NCBI GenBank assembly: GCA_012719135.1
Contig: JAAYAW010000046.1
Coordinates: 1-64,000, forward strand
DNA length: 64,000 bases
From: Chloroflexota bacterium
GTDB lineage: Bacteria > Chloroflexota > Anaerolineae > UBA1429
Direction of reading: 5' to 3'
Below the pieces are notes generated by a model. The model was not told the origin of the DNA, did no database searches, and saw only the letters and a program-made list of their open reading frames with translations. The position numbers and the translations under genes are program-made. This document shows positions 7,901-16,179 of the stretch, in pieces (positions within the stretch are counted from its first letter, which is position 1; each line of letters begins with the position of its first letter).

Positions 7901-9241
7901 TCAGCCTCCTTGGCTCTCGGATTCGACAGGCGCCACCTGAAGGTGCACGCCCTTCACCCCGGTAATCTCAACCTGTTGCCCTGCCTGCACCTCGCCCTCC
8001 ACAGCGACGGCACTCCAATCCTCAAGATCCACACGAACCTGGCCATCGGGAGCAAGATCCGTCAGCGCCAGACCACGCATGCCCAGCAGCCGTTCCGGCC
8101 CTGATTGCGGAGGCAGACGGCTTGCCCGCACAATGGCCCGTACCACGATCAGGGAAAAGCCGCCCATCGCCAGAGCCATCAGCGCGATGAGCCAGTAGCT
8201 CACTCGCAGGTCGGGCGCGGCCGCGGAGGTCGGCCTGAAGGGCGCATAGAGCAAGAGCGAACCCAGCACAAACGGCACCAGGGCCGTCGCGGTCACAACC
8301 GCGTCCGCATCGCTCAGGAGCGCCACAGCCAACATCACAACAGCCACGAGCAACAGCGCAACCCCGGCCCAGTTCAGTGGCAGGCTGCCCAATGCCAGAA
8401 AGGCCAGGACGTAGGATACCGCCGCACCCACGCCTCCCACGCCGAGACCCGGCTCACTGAGCTCCGCCAGCAGCAGAAGTGTACCCAGGGCGAGCAACAA
8501 GTAGGCAATGTCGGGATGGGTGATCGTGTGAAGCAGGCGCTCGTCCCATCGCATCGGCACCTCAGATAGCATCGCGCCGCGGGTGCGCAGGGTATGGGAC
8601 TCCCCGGCCACGATCACCTCAGAGCCGTCGATATCTCCAAGCAGCGCCTCCAGATCCGGAGAGACGATATCGATGACCCCAGCCTCCCGGGCGTCGAGAG
8701 CCAGCAGGGAGGCGTTCTCCCGCACCGCCTCCACCACCCAGGCCATGTTGCGCTCTCGGACGCTGGCGATACTCTGGGCCAGAGCCACGGCGTCGCTTGT
8801 GGCCTTGTCATCCAGTGTACTATCCACCTGCGCCTCAAGAGGCACAGGATGGGCCGCCCCGATGTGCGTGCCCGGAGCCATGGCCGCTACATGACCGGCC
8901 AGTGTGATGAACATGCCCGCCGAAGTCGCCCGCGCCCCATCTGGAGACACGTATACCACCACCGGAACAGGCGCATCCAGGAGGGTCTGGACGATCTCCC
9001 GCATGGCCGATTCCAGGCCGCCGGGGGTGTCCAGCACAAGGACCACCGCTTCCGCCCGCACGGCCAGCCCGCGGGCCAGCACTCGAGCAATGTAGCGTGA
9101 GCTCATCGGGTTGATCACCCCGTCCACATGGCCGACGACTACGGCAGGGGCGGGCTCCGCCGATGAGGCGAACCCAACGAGTGAGATCGCGATGGCCAGC
9201 AAAGCGACGAGGGCGAGTATCGGATTCAGGCGGCGCCCCAT
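7901..9241 (-). CDS. NfeD-family membrane serine protease (ClpP class)
   Basis: 446 residues: signal/anchor helix (about 5-23), a ClpP-like protease domain with LDTPGGLES and the catalytic Ser in ATSAGMFIT, a likely partner Lys in the DDKATSDA segment, then four to five membrane helices and a C-terminal OB-like NfeD domain. Cleaves stomatin partners at the membrane. A 13-codon longer form is possible from 9280, but AAGGAGG sits at the right distance from the ATG at 9241. Its promoter is directly upstream and it forms an operon with the SPFH gene. Confidence 0.9.
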   Translation of the reverse strand: MGRRLNPILALVALLAIAISLVGFASSAEPAPAVVVGHVDGVINPMSSRYIARVLARGLAVRAEAVVLVLDTPGGLESAMREIVQTLLDAPVPVVVYVSPDGARATSAGMFITLAGHVAAMAPGTHIGAAHPVPLEAQVDSTLDDKATSDAVALAQSIASVRERNMAWVVEAVRENASLLALDAREAGVIDIVSPDLEALLGDIDGSEVIVAGESHTLRTRGAMLSEVPMRWDERLLHTITHPDIAYLLLALGTLLLLAELSEPGLGVGGVGAAVSYVLAFLALGSLPLNWAGVALLLVAVVMLAVALLSDADAVVTATALVPFVLGSLLLYAPFRPTSAAAPDLRVSYWLIALMALAMGGFSLIVVRAIVRASRLPPQSGPERLLGMRGLALTDLAPDGQVRVDLEDWSAVAVEGEVQAGQQVEITGVKGVHLQVAPVESESQGG

Positions 9242-9286
9242 GGCGCTGTCCTCCTTCGTGGGCTCGACACAGTAACCCATGGGTTC

Positions 9287-9315
9287 AGTCTAGCAGGTTT
9301 TCGGGTCGTACTCAA
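9287..9315 (-). promoter_or_regulatory. Promoter of the nfeD-SPFH operon
   Basis: On the - strand: TTGAGT (9315-9310), 17-bp spacer, TAGACT (9292-9287), about 40 bp before the nfeD start codon. Confidence 0.6.
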
Positions 9316-9383
9316 TCGGCTCCCCTGCACAGGGCCAGCGACGTTCGTCCGATCGTTCGCCGGACCGGAACCAACTCCTGTGG

Positions 9384-9389
9384 TAGAAT
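9384..9389 (+). promoter_or_regulatory. Extended -10 element ahead of the RidA gene
   Basis: TGGTAGAAT (-10 hexamer at 9384-9389) preceded by no good -35; the TGG extension can make up for this. Same extended form as before uvrC and ftsH. Confidence 0.45.
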
Positions 9390-9496
9390 CGGGCAGGCCG
9401 GGAGCGATTACCGGCTCACGGTCTCTCGCGGAAAACCGAACGGCGGCGCGGATGACCTGCGACGTACTGGCAGAACCGCGACACAGGAGGTGCCCC

Positions 9497-9847
9497 ATGC
9501 CCGAGCCTAGCTACATCCCAACGCCTCACTCGTACTCGTCCGCTGTGATCGCGGGAGATACGGTCTATTTGGGCCTGCACCGCGGGTTTGGCGACAGCTT
9601 TGCTGCGCAACTGGCCAGCGCCATAGAGTCCGTATCTGAGACGCTTTCCCGCTGCGAGCTTCCGCTCGCACGGCTCGTGAGCATCCGCGTGTGGCTGCGA
9701 GACATCAAGGACCTGCCCGCCATGGAAAAAGCCTTCCCAGCCTACTTTGCGCCAGATCACTATCCTGCCCGAATGACCGCCGTGACAGAGTTCCACGATG
9801 CGGATTGTCTGGTCATGCTGGAGGGCATCGCGTACCGGGGCGGATGA
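9497..9847 (+). CDS. RidA-family (YjgF/YER057c) protein
   Basis: 116 residues of the RidA fold, trimeric enamine/imine deaminases that remove reactive 2-aminoacrylate and related imines. The key Arg is in PARMTAV and a Glu is present in the last strand (VMLEGIAY). The N-terminal part is a little atypical (YLGLHRGFG where archetypes have SGQI), so it may be one of the Rid1-7 subgroups rather than RidA itself. ATG 9497 has AGGAGG at 9485-9490; the upstream in-frame start at 9380 precedes the promoter's likely start site and is not used. Confidence 0.8.
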   Translation: MPEPSYIPTPHSYSSAVIAGDTVYLGLHRGFGDSFAAQLASAIESVSETLSRCELPLARLVSIRVWLRDIKDLPAMEKAFPAYFAPDHYPARMTAVTEFHDADCLVMLEGIAYRGG

Positions 9848-9913
9848 GGCATGGGCCGAAGCCCGTGCTGACCGAGTGACTCGCCGGGGCGCGGACGCCC
9901 CTGCCGTCTCCGA

Positions 9914-9942
9914 TTGACAGGCCTGTCCCGGCACCCTACCAT
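9914..9942 (+). promoter_or_regulatory. Promoter of the zinc dehydrogenase-glp operon
   Basis: Perfect TTGACA (9914-9919), 17-bp spacer, TACCAT (9937-9942); an overlapping TAGAAT at 9942-9947 gives a 22-bp spacer and is less likely. Start about 40 nt before the dehydrogenase ATG. Confidence 0.6.
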
Positions 9943-9990
9943 AGAATCGCTTTGACCGTTCCATCGCCAGCACATGATTCAGAGGCGCCC

Positions 9991-11007
9991 ATGAAGAAGG
10001 TCACGATCACCGGAGTCCGCGAGGCCAGGATCGTCGATGTGCCCACGCCCCACGCCGTCGGGGATTGGGTACTCGTCAAGGTGCATGCCATCCCCATGTG
10101 CACCGAGTATAAAGCCTTTGCCGCTGGGCAGCCCACGGCTCACTTGGGCCATGAAGCCGCGGGCGAAGTCGTGGAGGTCGCCCAACCCGGTCCGGTCCAG
10201 GTCGGCGATCGCGTGGTCGCCATGCCCTTCTACCCCTGCGGTCGGTGCGCGCTGTGCCGGTCCGGCGACTTTATCTACTGCCAGCACGCCTATGACTATG
10301 AGTCGTACGCCGGCACACCCGAAGGCCAGGGCACGTACAACGAGTACCTCCTCAAGCCCGCCTGGATTCTCGGCCCAATACCGGATGGCGTCTCCTACGA
10401 GCACGGCTCCCTGGCCGTGTGCGGCCTCGGTCCAACCTTTGGTGCGATGGATCGAATGGGAGTGAATGCCTTTGATACGCTCCTGATCACCGGCATGGGG
10501 CCCGTCGGTCTGGGAGGGGCGGTCAACGCCGCCTACCGCGGCACCAGGTTGATCTCCGTGGAATCCATCCCCTACAGAGCGCAAAAAGCCCGGGAGTTGG
10601 GTGCCGAGGCGGTTATCGATCCGAATGATCCGCAGGCGCTTCAGCAGGTGATGGATCTCACCCACGGTGTGGGCGTGGACGCTGCGATAGACTGCTCCGG
10701 AACCGTGGCAGCGGAGCGCTTTTGCATCGATGCCACTCGACGGCGGGGCCAGGTCGCCTTCGTGGGGGAGTGTTACGCCTCGTTGCCCATACAAATCAGC
10801 CCGGACATGATCCGCAAGGGGCTGACGATTCACGGCTCCTGGCACTATAACATGAACCTCTTCCCAAAGGTCATGCAGGTCATCGAGAGATCTCCGCTGG
10901 TGGGAGAGCTGATCAGCCATACCTTCCCACTCTCGGCGGCCCAACAGGCTCTGGAGCTCACCGCCTCCAACCAGACGGCCAAGGTCATTCTAAAGCCCTG
11001 GATGTAG
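9991..11007 (+). CDS. Zinc-dependent medium-chain alcohol/polyol dehydrogenase
   Basis: 338 residues. The catalytic-zinc ligands appear as Cys in PMCTEYK and the GHE motif (LGHEAAGEV); the structural zinc loop is [15 protein letters not shown] with four Cys; the NAD(P)-binding turn is GMGPVGLGG. This is an MDR-family dehydrogenase of the threonine/sorbitol/polyol type; the substrate cannot be read from sequence. Immediate co-orientation with glpK (35 bp gap) suggests a glycerol-related or polyol substrate (inference). ATG 9991 is used because a TTG-started longer form would begin at the transcription start. Confidence 0.85.
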   Translation: MKKVTITGVREARIVDVPTPHAVGDWVLVKVHAIPMCTEYKAFAAGQPTAHLGHEAAGEVVEVAQPGPVQVGDRVVAMPFYPCGRCALCRSGDFIYCQHAYDYESYAGTPEGQGTYNEYLLKPAWILGPIPDGVSYEHGSLAVCGLGPTFGAMDRMGVNAFDTLLITGMGPVGLGGAVNAAYRGTRLISVESIPYRAQKARELGAEAVIDPNDPQALQQVMDLTHGVGVDAAIDCSGTVAAERFCIDATRRRGQVAFVGECYASLPIQISPDMIRKGLTIHGSWHYNMNLFPKVMQVIERSPLVGELISHTFPLSAAQQALELTASNQTAKVILKPWM

Positions 11008-11042
11008 GGTTTGCCGCTCACCAAGACAGGGAGAACGCGAGG

Positions 11043-12566
11043 ATGCGCTACGTTGCCGCCATCGACCAGGGTACCACCGGCACGCGCTGCATGGTATTCG
11101 ACCACAACGGCCTCGACATCGGCCGCAGCTACAAAGAGCACGAGCAGATACTACCACGGCCCGGCTGGATCGAGCATGATCCGCTCGAGATCTGGCACGC
11201 TGTGCAGGAGACCGTCCATGGCGCCTTGGCACAGGCCCGCATCACAGCCGCAGATGTGGTCGCGTTGGGCATCACGAACCAGCGCGAGACGACGGTGATA
11301 TGGGATCGCCACACCGGCCGCCCCTACCACAACGCCGTTGTGTGGCAGTGTATGCGCACTCAGGAGATCTGCCAGAGGCTGCAGGACGACGGGTTGGAGC
11401 CGTTCATTCGAGAGCGCACCGGCCTGCTGGTCTCGGTGTACTTCTCCGGTCCCAAGATACGGTGGCTGCTGGATCACGTTGCGGGCCTTCGGCAGGCCGC
11501 TGAGCGAGGAGATGCGCTGTTCGGCACCATCGACTCCTGGCTGATCTGGAACCTGACCGGCGGGCCACGGGGTGGCGTGCACGTCACGGACGTGACGAAC
11601 GCCTCGCGCACCATGCTGATGAACCTCGCCACCCGCGAGTGGGATGATGAGCTCCTACGAATGCTGGAAATCCCACGCTCAATGCTGCCAGAGATCCGGC
11701 CCTCCAGCGACAGCGCCACGTACGGCAGCTCACCGGCCGAGATGTTTGGCCACCCGATGCCGGTCTGTGGCTGCCTGGGGGACCAGCAGGGAGCGCTCGC
11801 AGGGCAGACCTGCTTCTTGCCCGGGGAGGCCAAGAACACGTATGGTACCGGCTCCTTCCTGCTGATGAACACGGGCGGCGATGTTGTGCCCTCCCACAGC
11901 GGTCTGCTGAGCACCGTCGCCTATGGGCTCAGCGATGGAACCTGCGCGTACGCACTGGAGGGGTCGATAGCGGTCACGGGCGCAGCGGTCCAGTGGCTGC
12001 GAGACAGCCTCGGCATGGTGCAATCGGCAGCGGAAACGGAAACGATCGCCAGCACCGTGGCCGATAACGGAGGGGTCTACTTTGTGCCGGCCTTTTCCGG
12101 GCTCTTTGCTCCCTACTGGGATATGTACGCTCGAGGGGCCATCCTGGGCCTCACCCGATTTGCCAGTAAAGCCCACATTGTGCGCGCCACTCTGGAATCG
12201 ATCTGCTACAGCACGCGGGACGTGCTGGAGGCCATGGAGGCCGATTCCGGAATCGCGCTACGCTCCCTCAAGGTGGATGGCGGCGCTTCGGCCAACAATC
12301 TCCTGATGCAGCTCCAGGCAGACGTCCTCAACAAGCAGGTCATCCGTCCCACGGTAGGGGAAACCACGGCCCTTGGCTCGGCCTACATGGCCGGGCTGGC
12401 CGCGGGTTACTGGAGTGGGCTCGATGATCTCAAGCAGAACTGGCAAGTGCAGCGCGAGTTCTCTCCCTCGTGGAGTGAGGAGCGGCGCCTGGCGGCCTAT
12501 GCCGGCTGGAAACGCGCCGTCGGCCGAGCACGCGGCTGGCTGCAGGAAGGCGAACAGGAAGCCTGA
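11043..12566 (+). CDS. glpK: Glycerol kinase
   Basis: 507 residues, FGGY family. The N-terminal ATP-binding loop DQGTTGTR, the [10 protein letters not shown] signature at about 80-90, the central [13 protein letters not shown] block and the C-terminal [14 protein letters not shown] are all typical of GlpK, which makes sn-glycerol-3-phosphate from glycerol. RBS-like GGGAG lies upstream of the ATG. The stop overlaps the next start (TGATG), so it is co-translated with the glycerol-3-phosphate dehydrogenase. Confidence 0.95.
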   Translation: MRYVAAIDQGTTGTRCMVFDHNGLDIGRSYKEHEQILPRPGWIEHDPLEIWHAVQETVHGALAQARITAADVVALGITNQRETTVIWDRHTGRPYHNAVVWQCMRTQEICQRLQDDGLEPFIRERTGLLVSVYFSGPKIRWLLDHVAGLRQAAERGDALFGTIDSWLIWNLTGGPRGGVHVTDVTNASRTMLMNLATREWDDELLRMLEIPRSMLPEIRPSSDSATYGSSPAEMFGHPMPVCGCLGDQQGALAGQTCFLPGEAKNTYGTGSFLLMNTGGDVVPSHSGLLSTVAYGLSDGTCAYALEGSIAVTGAAVQWLRDSLGMVQSAAETETIASTVADNGGVYFVPAFSGLFAPYWDMYARGAILGLTRFASKAHIVRATLESICYSTRDVLEAMEADSGIALRSLKVDGGASANNLLMQLQADVLNKQVIRPTVGETTALGSAYMAGLAAGYWSGLDDLKQNWQVQREFSPSWSEERRLAAYAGWKRAVGRARGWLQEGEQEA

Positions 12567-14011
12567 TGTACGATGTAATCATCATCGGCGCCGGGGTCGT
12601 GGGCGCGCACATCGCCCGCGCCCTATCACGCTACCGCCTGCGCATTCTGCTGCTGGACAAGGCCACTGATGTGGGCGACGGCACCACAAAGGCAAACACA
12701 GCGATCGTCCATGCCGGTTATGATGCCAAGCCCGGCAGCAACAAAGCACGTCTGAACGTCGCAGGAAACGCCCTGTTCGAGCAGGTCTGCGGTGAATTGG
12801 ACGTCGAGTTCGATCGCTGCGGCACCTATGTGGTGGGCGTGAGCGAGGAGGACCGTGCGACCCTCGAGGACCTGTATCGGCGGGGACGCCAAAATGGCAT
12901 ACGAGGCCTGTCGCTCGTCGGCGGCCCCGAGATGCGGAGCCGCGAGCCGGGGATCACCGAATCTGTTACGGGAGCGCTCTTTGCAGCGACCGGCGGCCTG
13001 GTGGATCCCTTTGCGCTCTGCTACGCTGCGGCCGAGAACGCCGTCGGCAACGGCGCCGAACTCCTGCTGGAGACAGAGGTCCAGGGATTCCTGCGCGAGG
13101 ACGATGCGGTCGTCGGAGTGCGCACCAACCGGGGGGAGTTCCGATCCCGATGGACGGTGATCTCCGCGGGAGTGCATGCCGACGACCTGATGCGGGCGGC
13201 CGGGCTGGACGGCTTTACCATCACACCGCGCAAGGGCGAGTACTTTGTACTGGATCGAGCGGCGCGCGCTCAAGTGCGCAACGTCCTCTTTCCCTGCCCC
13301 ACGCCGGTGAGCAAGGGCATCCTGGTTACGCCGACGATCCATGGCAACGTGATGCTTGGGCCCACAGCCACCGACATCGACGACAAGGAGAACCTCAGCA
13401 CCACCCCAGAAGGCCTCAACGAGGTGCTCACAGGGGCACTCAAGCTTATTCCGGGCTTGGAAAGCCGGCAGATCATCCGGTCGTTCACAGGGCTACGTGC
13501 CTCCGGCAGCACGGGGGACTTTATGATCGACGCCCCGAAGGAGCGACCGGGATTGCTTATTCTCGCCGGGATCGAATCACCGGGCCTGACGGCCTCACCC
13601 GCCATCGCACTCGAGGTGGTTGAGATGCTGCGAGAGGCCGGCCTCGAACTGCAGGAACGCGCGGAGTATGTGCCACTGCGGCGGGGCATCCCACGTTTCT
13701 CGCAACTCTCCCCTGCCGAGCAGGAGGCGCTCATCGCCCGAGATCCTCGCTATGGGCGAATCATCTGCCGTTGTGAGACCGTGACGGAGGGCGAAGTGGT
13801 GGCCGCGTGCCACGGCGCGATACCGGCTCGCACTTATGATGCCCTCAAGCGCCGGACGCGCGTTGGCACCGGTCGCTGCCAGGGAGGCTTTGACCTGCCG
13901 CTTGTGCTGGAGATCATGGCTCGTGAGCTGGGCCTCTCTCCACTGGAGATCACACAGAAAGGCGGGGCCTCGAACATCGTGGTACGCCGGACCAAGGAGG
14001 TAGCGGAGTGA
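12566..14011 (+). CDS. glpA: FAD-dependent glycerol-3-phosphate dehydrogenase with BFD-like C terminus
   Basis: 481 residues. Residues 1-370 form a DAO-type FAD domain (GAGVVGAHIARALSRY at the N terminus, typical G3P-dehydrogenase motifs such as TKANTAIVHAGYD). Residues about 395-460 match the BFD-like [2Fe-2S] domain: CRCETVTEGE and GTGRCQGGF. The fourth usual Cys, after QGGF, is Asp (codon GAC at 13891-13893), leaving three Cys. It oxidises G3P to dihydroxyacetone phosphate together with the next two gene products. Overlaps glpK and the following gene by a few bases. Confidence 0.9.
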   Translation: MYDVIIIGAGVVGAHIARALSRYRLRILLLDKATDVGDGTTKANTAIVHAGYDAKPGSNKARLNVAGNALFEQVCGELDVEFDRCGTYVVGVSEEDRATLEDLYRRGRQNGIRGLSLVGGPEMRSREPGITESVTGALFAATGGLVDPFALCYAAAENAVGNGAELLLETEVQGFLREDDAVVGVRTNRGEFRSRWTVISAGVHADDLMRAAGLDGFTITPRKGEYFVLDRAARAQVRNVLFPCPTPVSKGILVTPTIHGNVMLGPTATDIDDKENLSTTPEGLNEVLTGALKLIPGLESRQIIRSFTGLRASGSTGDFMIDAPKERPGLLILAGIESPGLTASPAIALEVVEMLREAGLELQERAEYVPLRRGIPRFSQLSPAEQEALIARDPRYGRIICRCETVTEGEVVAACHGAIPARTYDALKRRTRVGTGRCQGGFDLPLVLEIMARELGLSPLEITQKGGASNIVVRRTKEVAE

Positions 14012-15303
14012 GATCGCTCACCTGCGACGTCCTGGTGATCGGGAGCGGCCCCGCCGGCCTGGCGGCCGCCTACGAAGCCAAGAAGCACGGCGCCGAGGAT
14101 GTCCTGCTGCTGGAGAGAAACGATGAGCTGGGAGGGATCCTGCAGCAGTGCATTCACACCGGCTTTGGTGTGCGCGAGTTCGGAGAGGACCTCTCTGGCC
14201 CGGAGTACGCCTGGCGATGGATCGCCCGCGCCCGGTCCGCCGACCTGCGCGTGCTGAGCGAAACGATGGTGCTGGGTGTGGACCACTCCCGCAGGGTGGT
14301 TGCCAGCAGCCGCGCCCTCGGCCTGGTGGAGATCCTTCCCCGGGCGCTGGTCCTGGCGATGGGGTGCCGGGAACGGCCGCGCGGCGCGCTGGCTATCCCT
14401 GGCTCGCGCCCGGCCGGCGTGTTCACCGCGGGGACTGCTCAGCGGCTTGTGAACATTGAGGGGTACATGCCGGGCGAGCGCTACGTGATCCTCGGGTCCG
14501 GCGATATCGGAATGATCATGGCACGCCGCCTGACGCTCGAAGGGGCCCAAGTCGTCGCCGTGTGTGAGATCCTCCCCTACATCAGCGGCCTGCGGCGAAA
14601 CCTGGTGCAGTGCATCCGCGATTTCGACATTCCCCTCCACCTGTGTACGACCGTCACAGAGGTCCGCGGTCGCGACCGGGTAGAATCCGTGATCGTCAGC
14701 CGCGTGGACGAGCAGTGGCGCCCAATCGCCGGCACTCGTCAGGAAATCCCCTGCGATACGCTCCTCCTCTCCGTCGGGCTGGTCCCCGAGAACGAGCTCA
14801 CGCGCATGGCGGGGGCCACGATCGATCCGGCGACCGGCGGCCCTGTGGTAGACGAGGGACACGGCACGGACGTTCCGGGGATATTCGCGGCAGGAAACGT
14901 TGTGCATGTGTACGACCTGGTGGATGACGTCAGTGCGGCGGCGCGTATCGCCGGTCGTTCCGCCGGGCGATACGTGCGCCAGGGGGCGCCAGAGGCCGGG
15001 CAACGGATCCGGCTCAGGGCAGGCGAAAACGTGCGCGCCGTCGTCCCCCAGATCCTGGGGCTGGCGGCCTTGGAAGAGGGGCCGGTGGTGCTTCAGTTCC
15101 GTGCGCGGCACCCGGTCGAAGGCCCCGTGCGCGCTGAGCTTGTTATGGGGGAGGGGGCCGGTGCACGCGTGCTCCTCTCCCGCCGGCACCGGTACGTGCG
15201 GCCGGCCGAGATGGTGACAATGTCGCTGCCGCCAGCGCTGGCTGCCGAACTGGCCGCGGCCGGCGACTCTGCGCGCGACCTGGCCGTCCGAATCATCGAA
15301 TAG
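14008..15303 (+). CDS. NAD(P)/FAD-dependent oxidoreductase of the glycerol-3-phosphate complex
   Basis: 431 residues with two nucleotide-binding folds: FAD site VIGSGPAGLAAAYEAKKHG near the N terminus and a second Rossmann motif ILGSGDIGMIMARR at about 157-170, plus the C-terminal FAD motif GIFAAGNV. GLQQCIH-like segment GGILQQCIHTGFG is typical of the enzymes that pair with GlpA in anaerobes and replace the GlpB flavoprotein. Starts at GTG 14008, overlapping the GlpA stop. It probably passes electrons from GlpA to a carrier via the DUF1667 partner downstream. Confidence 0.88.
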   Translation: MRSLTCDVLVIGSGPAGLAAAYEAKKHGAEDVLLLERNDELGGILQQCIHTGFGVREFGEDLSGPEYAWRWIARARSADLRVLSETMVLGVDHSRRVVASSRALGLVEILPRALVLAMGCRERPRGALAIPGSRPAGVFTAGTAQRLVNIEGYMPGERYVILGSGDIGMIMARRLTLEGAQVVAVCEILPYISGLRRNLVQCIRDFDIPLHLCTTVTEVRGRDRVESVIVSRVDEQWRPIAGTRQEIPCDTLLLSVGLVPENELTRMAGATIDPATGGPVVDEGHGTDVPGIFAAGNVVHVYDLVDDVSAAARIAGRSAGRYVRQGAPEAGQRIRLRAGENVRAVVPQILGLAALEEGPVVLQFRARHPVEGPVRAELVMGEGAGARVLLSRRHRYVRPAEMVTMSLPPALAAELAAAGDSARDLAVRIIE

Positions 15304-15321
15304 ACCGGCGTGAGGAGGCCC

Positions 15322-15723
15322 ATGCCCGACGAACGCGAGTTCATCTGTGTCACCTGCCCCGTCGGATGCAGCATCCTGGCCAAGGTTGAGGGGCAAGAAC
15401 TGATCGAGATCCGCGGCCAGGCCTGCCAGCGCGGAGAAGCCTTCGTGCGCGAAGAACTCACCGCGCCGCGCCGCATGCTCACCACCACCGTGCGCGTACG
15501 TGGCGGCAAGCTTCCTTTGGTGCCCGTGCGTTCCAGCGCGCCGGTACCCCAGGGACTGTTATTCGCACTGGCTCGCGCCCTGCGACAGGTGGAGTTGTCG
15601 GCGCCTGTCGGCGATCATCAACCGGTGATGCTGAATGCGCTGGATACGGGTATCGATATCGTCACCAGCCGCGCGGTTGAGGCCTGCGAGGGATACGAAG
15701 AGAAACCCGGGGCCGGGACGTGA
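15322..15723 (+). CDS. DUF1667 protein, Cys-rich partner of the glp oxidoreductases
   Basis: 133 residues. The N terminus has CVTCPVGC (C-x2-C-P-x-G-C) and a later Cys in GQACQRGE, the family's likely Fe-S ligands, followed by an RRMLTTTVRV segment. DUF1667 genes follow GlpA/GlpB-like pairs in many anaerobes and are probably the third subunit of that complex. ATG 15322 has GAGGAGG just upstream. The exact cofactor has not been shown for most members. Confidence 0.85.
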   Translation: MPDEREFICVTCPVGCSILAKVEGQELIEIRGQACQRGEAFVREELTAPRRMLTTTVRVRGGKLPLVPVRSSAPVPQGLLFALARALRQVELSAPVGDHQPVMLNALDTGIDIVTSRAVEACEGYEEKPGAGT

Positions 15724-15745
15724 TGGGGATTCAGCCCGGCCCCGG
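15707..15745. terminator. 11-bp GC hairpin at the end of the glp operon
   Basis: CCGGGGCCGGG (15707-15717) pairs exactly with CCCGGCCCCGG (15735-15745) and spans the DUF1667 stop codon, between two convergent genes. No U tract on either side. Confidence 0.55.
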
Positions 15746-15759
15746 ATGGGGTAGCCCGC

Positions 15760-16014
15760 CTAGCGACGGACCGTAACCCGCTCCAAGGACTCCGAGGTAA
15801 GCCAGGGACTCGCCTGGGAGATCGAACAACGATGCGATGCCGACACCGTGCGGCCGGCCGCCTCCTGGCGTAGCCGGGCCCGCCACAGCGCCAGTTGCTG
15901 CCTGAGCGATAACCGTGAAGCGGCGCGCGCCGCCTCATACTCCTCCGGGTGAAGGTGTTGGTCGAGGCAGCCAAGCATCACCAGTGCAATGATTGTGCCC
16001 ACGATCACGTCCAT
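15760..16014 (-). CDS. 84-aa membrane-anchored protein with a LexA-like promoter box
   Basis: Starts at ATG 16014 behind GGGAGGTG. Residues 1-17 (MDVIVGTIIALVMLGCL) are a membrane helix; the rest (HLHPEEYEAARAASR onward) is a charged, helical, probably cytoplasmic segment rich in Arg and Ala with a Ser/Thr-rich tail. A LexA-type dyad lies between its -35 and -10 boxes, so it is probably DNA-damage induced. One-helix SOS proteins in other bacteria (for example YneA or SidA) block cell division; a like role here is a guess from size, topology and promoter only. No sequence homologue was recognised. Confidence 0.7.
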   Translation of the reverse strand: MDVIVGTIIALVMLGCLDQHLHPEEYEAARAASRLSLRQQLALWRARLRQEAAGRTVSASHRCSISQASPWLTSESLERVTVRR

Positions 16015-16050
16015 GCTGCACCTCCCGGGCAGAACAAAGGTTCTACTCAC

Positions 16051-16079
16051 AGGATAGCACATATGTTCTATGAACGCAA
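16051..16079 (-). promoter_or_regulatory. Promoter of the 84-aa membrane protein
   Basis: On the - strand: TTGCGT (16079-16074), 17-bp spacer, TATCCT (16056-16051). The spacer holds the LexA-like dyad. Confidence 0.6.
16054..16071. promoter_or_regulatory. LexA-like (SOS) operator
   Basis: ATAGCACATATGTTCTAT: an 18-bp dyad with eight of nine pairs symmetric. On the - strand it contains GAACATATGTGC, one base from the Gram-positive-type LexA consensus GAAC-N4-GTTC. It sits between the -35 and -10 of the small membrane protein gene and about 36-53 bp upstream of the uvrC -35. Confidence 0.55.
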
Positions 16080-16106
16080 GAGGCAATCCGGACCCGAATG
16101 CACAGA

Positions 16107-16135
16107 TTGGTGAGCACCTGCCCTGCTGGTATAAT
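16107..16135 (+). promoter_or_regulatory. Promoter of uvrC
   Basis: TTGGTG (16107-16112), 17-bp spacer, extended consensus -10 TGGTATAAT with TATAAT at 16130-16135. Confidence 0.65.
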
Positions 16136-16179
16136 CGGTCGAGCATGGGGTACCGATACACCAGTAAGCGTGAGGGGCA

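Noticed and set aside
13834-15396. 520-codon open frame on the - strand
   Set aside because: Lies antisense to the FAD oxidoreductase and GlpA, has low-complexity composition and no family motifs; the + strand genes have clear motifs and overlapping starts. A GC-rich shadow.
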